This document shows, one piece after another, positions 1-5,500 of a stretch of DNA of 7,828 nucleotides (positions are counted from its first letter, which is position 1; the number at the start of each line of letters is the position of its first letter). Under the pieces are notes generated by a model. That model ran no database searches, had not been told where the DNA came from, and saw only the letters and a program-made list of their open reading frames with translations. Position numbers and translations under genes: made by a program. Origin of the DNA: Flavobacteriales bacterium (GTDB taxonomy: Bacteria > Bacteroidota > Bacteroidia > Flavobacteriales_D > Sanyastnellaceae). The stretch is from positions 1 through 7,828 of the forward strand of contig CANHYZ010000086.1 in assembly GCA_947464885.1 (NCBI GenBank), written 5' to 3'.

Positions 1-301
1 AGGAGCGCCATTGATAGCCGTACACAGGCCCTAAGTTTCCATCCGCATCAGCCCATTCATCCCAAATCGAAACACCGTTATCCTTGAGATAAGCAATATT
101 GGTGTCGCCTTTCAAAAACCAAAGCAATTCATGAATGATGGATTTGGTGTGTAGTTTTTTGGTGGTGAGCAGCGGAAATCCTTCCTGTAAATTAAAGCGC
201 ATCTGATAGCCGAATACACTGTAGGTTCCGGTTCCCGTGCGGTCACTTTTTTTGACGCCGTGATCAAGTAAATGTTGAAGTAAGTCGTGATAAGCCTTCA
301 T
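1..301 (-). CDS. thyA: Thymidylate synthase, N-terminal 100 residues (gene runs off the window)
   Basis: ThyA converts dUMP and 5,10-methylene-tetrahydrofolate to dTMP and dihydrofolate in the cytoplasm. Translating the minus strand from the ATG at 299-301 gives an uninterrupted frame of 100 codons that reaches the window edge. It contains the family landmarks DRTGTGT (residues 20-26), the stretch around LLTTKKLH (44-51), IIHELLWFL (55-63), GDTN (65-68), IWDEWAD (79-85) and GPVYG (91-95). R21, E58, W80 and Y94 fall at the same numbers as the functional residues of E. coli ThyA, which supports this start. The catalytic cysteine (C146 in E. coli) and the rest of a protein of about 264 residues lie outside the window. 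The start is 84 bases after the purK stop on the same strand. Identity is near certain; completeness cannot be judged. Confidence 0.96.
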   Translation of the reverse strand, partial: MKAYHDLLQHLLDHGVKKSDRTGTGTYSVFGYQMRFNLQEGFPLLTTKKLHTKSIIHELLWFLKGDTNIAYLKDNGVSIWDEWADADGNLGPVYGYQWRS

Positions 302-385
302 ACGGCTAAAGTAAAATCGACCATACTGATTAGTTGTAAAACGCGGACGACAATTGTTCACGTTTCTTCAACAATGACCGAGGAT

Positions 386-1528
386 TTAGGTGATGACACG
401 CACCCGCTGAAGTACCCGCCGGGCGGTTTCTTGCGCTTCTGATAGTGATTTGCCCGTGACAGTCACGTGGCCCATCTTCCGGAAGGGCTTGGTATGTGTT
501 TTTCCATAGAGATGCACATGAACACCCGGCCAGGATAGAATGTCCTCCAAGCCCTCGTAGTGCGCAGGTCCGCTGAATCCCTCGGCTCCGAGTAAATTGA
601 CCATCACAGCAGGCTGTATTAAGTCGGTATGACCCGGAGGCAAGTTTAAAATGGCGCGTAAGTGCTGCTCATATTGGGAAGTAGTGCACCCCTCGATAGT
701 ATGGTGGCCACTATTGTGAGGGCGTGGCGCCATCTCATTGACAAGCAAACTTCCATCGGTCGTCAGGAAAAGCTCTACGGCCAGCAATCCAACAAAATCA
801 GCGGTGGTCACGATACGCTCAGCAAGCGCTTTAGCATGCTGTTCGATGTCGGCTGAAATTGCGGCAGGACTGAACAGAAACTCCACCAAATTGGCGTCCG
901 GATTGAATTCCATTTCCACGAGCGGAAAGGTGCTGATTTGACCGCTAGCATTGCGTGACACTAGGATAGCGAGCTCTTTTGTGAAATCAACGAGGGTTTC
1001 AATGACACAGGGTCCAGGCAATGCCTCGGCTAATTGCTCTTGGCGTTTAATGATCAGAACCCCTTTTCCATCATAACCACCGGTGCGCGATTTCAACACA
1101 AATGGAAAATGCAACGATGCTGGATCTTCCAAGCGAATATCCTCGGTTAACCGAAATGGAGCAGTGGGGATTTGCTGCGCTTGGTAGAAAAGCTTCTGCA
1201 ATCCCTTGTCTTTGACCATCGATAAAAAGGAAGGTTTCGGATAAACATTTACCCCCATTTTTTCGAGTTGAAGAAGGGCCTCCGTATTCACGTGCTCTAT
1301 TTCAACGGTAAGACAGTCCATCGTTTTCCCGAAAGCAAGCACGGTCTCGTACTCATTGAAATTGCCTTGAACAAACTCGTGACAAATAGCAGCGCACGGT
1401 GCATGCGGATCAGGATCAAGCACAGAGACGTGCACATTGAAATTGATGGCATCTTGAATCAGCATGCGACCCAATTGGCCACCGCCGAGAATGCCAAGTT
1501 TGTATTCCGGGGAGTAAAAAGATTTCAC
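386..1528 (-). CDS. purK: N5-carboxyaminoimidazole ribonucleotide synthase (PurK)
   Basis: PurK uses ATP and bicarbonate to carboxylate aminoimidazole ribonucleotide to N5-CAIR, the substrate of PurE, in de novo purine synthesis. It is a cytoplasmic ATP-grasp enzyme, and 380 residues is a normal length. Visible motifs are the N-terminal Rossmann-like GILGGGQLGRM (12-22), VEIEHVN (75-81), the ATP-grasp loop around GGYDGKG (150-156), the acidic strand DFTKELAIL (181-189), the C-terminal ATP-grasp motif around NEMAPRPHNSGH (264-275) and the tail KPFRKMGHVTVTG (347-359). The start is GTG at 1526-1528: an in-frame TAA lies four codons upstream, and the next internal Met (residue 22) would remove the glycine-rich motif. 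There is no clear Shine-Dalgarno. It follows the rhodanese-thioredoxin gene by 49 bases and precedes thyA. The usual partner purE is not in the window. Confidence 0.96.
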   Translation of the reverse strand: MKSFYSPEYKLGILGGGQLGRMLIQDAINFNVHVSVLDPDPHAPCAAICHEFVQGNFNEYETVLAFGKTMDCLTVEIEHVNTEALLQLEKMGVNVYPKPSFLSMVKDKGLQKLFYQAQQIPTAPFRLTEDIRLEDPASLHFPFVLKSRTGGYDGKGVLIIKRQEQLAEALPGPCVIETLVDFTKELAILVSRNASGQISTFPLVEMEFNPDANLVEFLFSPAAISADIEQHAKALAERIVTTADFVGLLAVELFLTTDGSLLVNEMAPRPHNSGHHTIEGCTTSQYEQHLRAILNLPPGHTDLIQPAVMVNLLGAEGFSGPAHYEGLEDILSWPGVHVHLYGKTHTKPFRKMGHVTVTGKSLSEAQETARRVLQRVRVIT

Positions 1529-1532
1529 GAGG

Positions 1533-1540
1533 CAAAATTA
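1533..1540 (-). promoter_or_regulatory. Possible Bacteroidota -7 element just before purK
   Basis: The minus strand reads TAATTTTG, an exact match to the Bacteroidota -7 consensus TAnnTTTG, ending four bases before the GTG start. A weak -33-like TTTC lies 18 bases upstream, but the consensus TTTG at 19-21 bases is absent. If used, the transcript would be leaderless or nearly so. The motif is short and AT-rich, so chance is a real alternative and read-through from the upstream gene may be the main source of purK mRNA. Confidence 0.22.
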
Positions 1541-1577
1541 ACCCCGCGAGCGGATTTCGAAAAGAACGACTTGCGAA

Positions 1578-2297
1578 CTATTGAAGCAGCTCGCCCAGCA
1601 TAGCGCGCATGGCGGCTTCATCCTGAAAGCCATTGACACGCTTGATTTCTTTACCGGATTTGATGCAAGTCACAACCGGGATGTTGTCGATTTTTTCCTG
1701 CTTGACAAGTGCTTTCGCTTCATCCACATTGATGCGAACAATGGTCACCTTGCCGGCGAATTCTGTTGTTAATGTTGAGAGAATCGGCTCCATTTTCTTA
1801 CACGGGCCACACCACGGTGCGTAATAATCGATGAGCAATGGCTCCCCGGATTGAAGCAGTTTTTCATAGTCGGCTATGGAGAAGGTATCGGCTACGACCA
1901 ACGTGGCCTGCGTAGATGGCTTACCTGCTGTACTCCAGGCCATGAAACCACCTTCGAGGTCATACACTTGTTTGAATCCCATTTCATGCAATTGAGCAGC
2001 GGCATCAGCACTTCTGCCTCCGGCCTTGCAGTAAACAAAGACCGTTTTCTCTTTGTCCAATTTTCCGATGCGCTCGCCAAAATCCTGATCGTAGATGTTG
2101 ATGTTTTGCGCATTCTCTAAATGGCCTGTTGCGAATTCCTCCGCGGTGCGCACATCAATAAGTTGAGGTGATACCAAACCACTCAATGCCGCGGAAAATT
2201 CTTCCACGGAGACCATTTTCAACGAGTTGGCGTGCTGTGAGTGTTGAGCGCAGGAAAGCAGAACCATCAAAGCTGTTGTGAGGAGAAGCTGTTTCAT
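1578..2297 (-). CDS. Periplasmic lipoprotein with fused rhodanese and thioredoxin domains
   Basis: This 239-residue protein starts with a lipoprotein signal peptide (hydrophobic stretch about 4-14, lipobox LLSC with C16 as the acylated cysteine). The residues after C16 (AQHSQH) carry no acidic cluster of the kind used as a surface-export signal, so a periplasm-facing lipoprotein is inferred. Residues about 27-125 form a rhodanese domain: LIDVR (46-50), GHLENAQNI (58-66), the active loop CKAGGR (90-95, matching CxxGxR with catalytic C90) and DLEGGFMAW (113-121). Residues about 137-239 form a thioredoxin domain: YYAPWCGPCKKMEP (158-171) with redox pair C163/C166 and the cis-proline P207 in NIPVV. 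Both active sites are intact. Rhodaneses carry sulfur as a persulfide and thioredoxins reduce disulfides or persulfides, so a periplasmic thiol or sulfane-sulfur role is inferred; the substrate is unknown. An ATG 36 codons upstream (2403-2405) is open but would bury the signal peptide, so the ATG at 2295-2297 was chosen. Confidence 0.92.
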   Translation of the reverse strand: MKQLLLTTALMVLLSCAQHSQHANSLKMVSVEEFSAALSGLVSPQLIDVRTAEEFATGHLENAQNINIYDQDFGERIGKLDKEKTVFVYCKAGGRSADAAAQLHEMGFKQVYDLEGGFMAWSTAGKPSTQATLVVADTFSIADYEKLLQSGEPLLIDYYAPWCGPCKKMEPILSTLTTEFAGKVTIVRINVDEAKALVKQEKIDNIPVVTCIKSGKEIKRVNGFQDEAAMRAMLGELLQ

Positions 2298-2319
2298 AGA
2301 TAAAGAGAATTCGATGCGC

Positions 2320-2327
2320 CAAATGTA
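2320..2327 (-). promoter_or_regulatory. Possible -7 promoter element for the rhodanese-thioredoxin gene
   Basis: The minus strand reads TACATTTG, an exact match to the Bacteroidota -7 consensus TAnnTTTG, 22 bases before the ATG at 2297. Transcription would start near 2313-2316, giving a leader of about 16-20 bases and excluding the upstream ATG at 2405. No TTTG or TTG is present 19-21 bases further upstream, so only half of the promoter is supported. A promoter is expected here because a terminator separates this gene from the giant upstream gene. Confidence 0.35.
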
Positions 2328-2358
2328 AGACGTTAATAGTCCATTCGACTGATACCTG

Positions 2359-2502
2359 TCATGCACGCTTAGTGAGCTTTCCCAAGCGAATAAAGAATTT
2401 TTCAAAGCGATGATACACTACGTAGCTGACGGCAAGTGTAATTAAAAGCCCACTAAAATGACAACGGATTACGCATGCGGGTGCATTCGTTTTATCACGC
2501 AT
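2359..2502 (-). pseudogene. Possible 3' remnant of an acyltransferase-3 (OafA-like) membrane protein gene
   Basis: A short minus-strand frame (ATG 2500-2502 to TGA 2359-2361, 47 codons) lies between the terminator of the giant gene and the rhodanese-thioredoxin gene. From about codon 15 (position 2460) it reads as a hydrophobic helix followed by a basic tail: SGLLITLAVSYVV, then YHRFEKFFIRLGK. This resembles the last transmembrane helix and cytoplasmic tail of the acyltransferase 3 family, which commonly ends in a pattern like SY..(F/I)EKPFL(R/K)L; the usual proline after EK is phenylalanine here. The first 14 codons do not look like the family, and no body of about 300 further residues exists upstream. 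I infer a truncated gene end left by a rearrangement or deletion. It could also be a chance hydrophobic frame or a small one-helix membrane protein. The similarity is from memory of the family pattern. Confidence 0.4.
2471..2490. repeat. Short imperfect inverted repeat in the intergenic gap
   Basis: Two 8-base arms (2471-2478 and 2483-2490) pair with one A-G mismatch around a 4-base loop (GGGT on the plus strand). On the plus strand it is followed by TTTTAT, but no plus-strand gene ends here, so a terminator role is not supported. It lies inside the first codons of the possible acyltransferase remnant, near the point where family-like sequence begins, and might mark a rearrangement scar. It may equally be chance. 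Confidence 0.25.
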
Positions 2503-2537
2503 AGACATAGGCAAAAGAAGTGGCAAATCAGCCAAAT

Positions 2538-2569
2538 AAAAAAATCCCGAACATAGGTCCGGGATTTTT
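2538..2569 (-). terminator. Rho-independent terminator of the giant secreted-protein gene
   Basis: On the minus strand, AAAAATCCCG (2569 to 2560) pairs perfectly with CGGGATTTTT (2549 to 2540). Three more pairs (one G-U, one A-U, one C-G) leave a CTAT loop. The stem starts 17 bases after the TAA at 2587-2589, and the transcript ends in a run of seven U (2544 to 2538). The A-tract before the stem gives a U-tract on the plus strand too, so it could work in both directions, although no plus-strand gene is visible. It separates the giant gene from the genes that follow. Confidence 0.9.
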
Positions 2570-2586
2570 ATGGGTCATCGTATTAC

Positions 2587-5500
2587 TTAGTTTACTTTCT
2601 GTAGTGGTTGACGAACCTGGCCCTCAGCTGTTTCCATTACGAGCAGATAGCTTCCTGCTGCGAGTGTTGAAGTATTCAAAACGACAGATTTTTCGTGCGT
2701 GTTGTTAAGCGTGTATATAACGGTACGACCGCTCATATCCGTTATGCGCAGTGACTCAATAGCCGTTGAAGCATTTACTTGCAGTTGGTCGCTGAATGGA
2801 TTCGGGAAGCAGTTAGCCAGAGGTGATTCCGCTGATGCCAAACCGAGGTTCTCACTGATTGTAATTACTTGCGTCGGTACGTTGAAATACACATTAGCAT
2901 TCGCCGTAAGCGAAAGGTTGATGGTTTCATCGCCTTCTATGACGGCGTCACCAAGAACAGTCATCTGGAATGATAGGTCGTTGTTTCCGACAGGTACCGT
3001 GAGGGTAATAGGGAATGCTGCGCTGTAATCACTGCCAAACGTTGCAGTACCCGCTCCTGTTTCATCAATCAGAAGTTGGAACGGTGTTTCAACGCTTTCG
3101 GTGTGAATAGTAACTGTAATCATGGTGCCATTAACCTCAGGCACTGTTTGAGCTGCAGTGGTGAATCCAACGATGGCCTGTGGTACAAAACCGCAGTCAT
3201 AGGCATCGTGTGATCCCAAGTGTGAATAATCCGTTGGATTGTAACTGATCCACTGACCGGAAACCAGATTCCAATCCGTGCTGCCCGAGGTTACTTCTTG
3301 GCGACGAACCAGCACATGATTTGCAGTGCTTGAATTTCCAAATTCCCATCCATTTCCTCCGGGGTCGTCGCCAATGATGCCGACAATATCCACAGCAGTG
3401 CCCTGATACTGCAATTCAATCGCGTCGTTACCGGTAAACACCGCAACATCACTGGTGATGTCTGTTACATCCAAAATAGCTTGGTCAGTTGGATTCTGAC
3501 CGTTGCCGCTGCTGGTCACGACATAAACGTTTTGTGCCGAAAGAGTGCCTGAAAGCGTTACGCTGGCTGTTGGAGCTACTGCGCCATTGGCGTAAAGATT
3601 AATGGTGTAATTGCTCAGGTCAACCGGGAAGGATGCAGGGTTATAAATCTCGATGGACTTATCCGACTGTGAATCTTCGATGATCTCCGAGAAGAAAAGC
3701 TGACTGCAAGGTGCAACGCCACTGCAGACAAAGACAACGGCTTCAACGAAATTGCCGGAAACCTCGAGGCATTGATCTGCAAGTATGCCGGAGAAAGGCA
3801 TGCCCTCAGCAATGGTGGAATCAACCAGCGAATTCAAATAAGAAACGCCGTAGATATAGTAGGTTCCTTCAGCTGCCGACGCCCCGTTCCAAATGCTGTC
3901 GGTTTGTTCAACAATATTGCCTGAGGCGTCGGTAACGAAATAAGTGTAATTGTCATCAATGGATTGGCCTGTATTGGTAAAGCCAATATCGATGTGATTG
4001 TCGCCATTGCAGATGGTAATGAATTCAGCACCGTCGCTAATCAACACATCGCCCGCATCGCAGCCTACGATAATGCAGGGCGTACGTTCTACCGTAGCAA
4101 AGTTCCCGGACAACTCAGCGCATTGATCAGCGTTGATGCCTTCAACAGGCATGCCTGTGGCGATAGTTGTAGAGTCAATGTTTCCTGTGTAGGATAATCC
4201 CCAAACATGGAAGGTGCCTTCACCATAAGCATCTAAACTTACCGGTGCTGTTGTCACAATTTCCAGAATCTGATCCGCAGCATCCGTGATGACGAATACA
4301 TAGGTGTCGCCTGTTGTGTTGTTATTGCCAACCAAATCGAGCGGTGTGTTAGGCAGGTCTGAGCATTGCGCTATAGGCCCCTGACCTGCTCCGAAGAGAT
4401 TTCCTCCATCACAATTTGGATCGCTTTGAGTTATGGTGATCGTCATCGTTTGCTGCAACCAGGTAACTGCGCTGTCGCTGCTTAACGTCAAAATGATAGT
4501 CTCCGCTCCTTCGGCATTGGCATCGTTGATAATGTCCAGTGTGAAGCTCTGCAAGGCAATACTGTCATTGAAATTGAGCGTTGAAGGCAGTGTTAATGTA
4601 TAGTCCGTTCCATCCGCTGTTCCACCAACGAGACTGGCTGTGATGGTGATGGTACCCGAGGCATTCAGGCATTGTACGTTGATGGTCAAGGTGCCTGCGT
4701 TCTCAGCTACATTGATGTCACCACTCACGAATCCGGCAAGTAAATCATCCGTACAAGGTTGGAAAAAGTGATTGCCTAAATGCGTGTAATCCGTATTACC
4801 ATAGATATCCCATTGATTCGCTGAAATAGCCCAAATCGGCATGGGCGATTGAATATCGAACTGACGAACCATGTCGACGTCGACTGTGCTGGTGTTGGCA
4901 ACAGGCCAGCCATTGCCTGTGCCTGGATTGTCACCAACAATACCAATAGCATCGATGAGTGTCCCGTTGTAACGTAATTCAAGCGCATCATTTCCATTGA
5001 AGTTGGCAATCTGATCAGTCAAGTCCGCCAGTCCGAGAACGGTTTGACTGGCAGCTCCGCCTCCGCCGCCTTGGCCGGGGTTAGCAATAACGTAAGTGCC
5101 AAATGCAGCAATGGTTCCCGAAAGATCAAGAATATCCGAAGGCGTTGCACCGCCATTGGCATATTGTAAAATGGTGTAGCCGGTGAGATCAATCGTCTCT
5201 AATGATGGATTGAATAATTCCAGCGCCTTGGTACCGTTGGTTCCTTCCAAATATTCTGAGAAGAACAGCTGTGCGCAAGGCGTGTTATCCTGACAATCGA
5301 AAATTTCAATCGCTACGCCATTGGATGAAATTTCGAAACATCCATCAGAGGTAATTGAGGACAGAGCAGAGCCTGCATCCAATCCGGTTATGTTTCCTTG
5401 GTATGAAACACCGTAAATCTGGTAGGATCCCGCTGCAAATGCGCTGATGGAAAACTCCGACGTTGCAGTAGCCGCGATGGTTCCACCGTTGTCAGTCATG

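Noticed and set aside
298..324. An 8-codon frame before thyA whose TGA overlaps the thyA ATG, like a translationally coupled leader peptide
   Set aside because: It is very short, has no recognisable ribosome-binding site and no regulatory codon run; the overlap is easily explained by chance.
353..375. Hairpin in the purK-thyA gap (6-bp AT-rich stem, 353-358 with 370-375)
   Set aside because: The stem is short, the loop is 11 bases and no U-run follows on the minus strand, so it is not a credible terminator.
1268..1603. Plus-strand open frame of 111 codons antisense to purK
   Set aside because: It is antisense to conserved purK codons and crosses the intergenic gap with no promoter or family resemblance.
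2298..2405. N-terminal extension of the rhodanese-thioredoxin protein by 36 residues
   Set aside because: It would place 36 polar residues before a clear lipoprotein signal peptide, and the -7-like element lies inside it.
2699..3028. Plus-strand open frame of 109 codons antisense to the sorting-domain region
   Set aside because: It runs opposite to strongly supported coding sequence and shows no recognisable family or signal.
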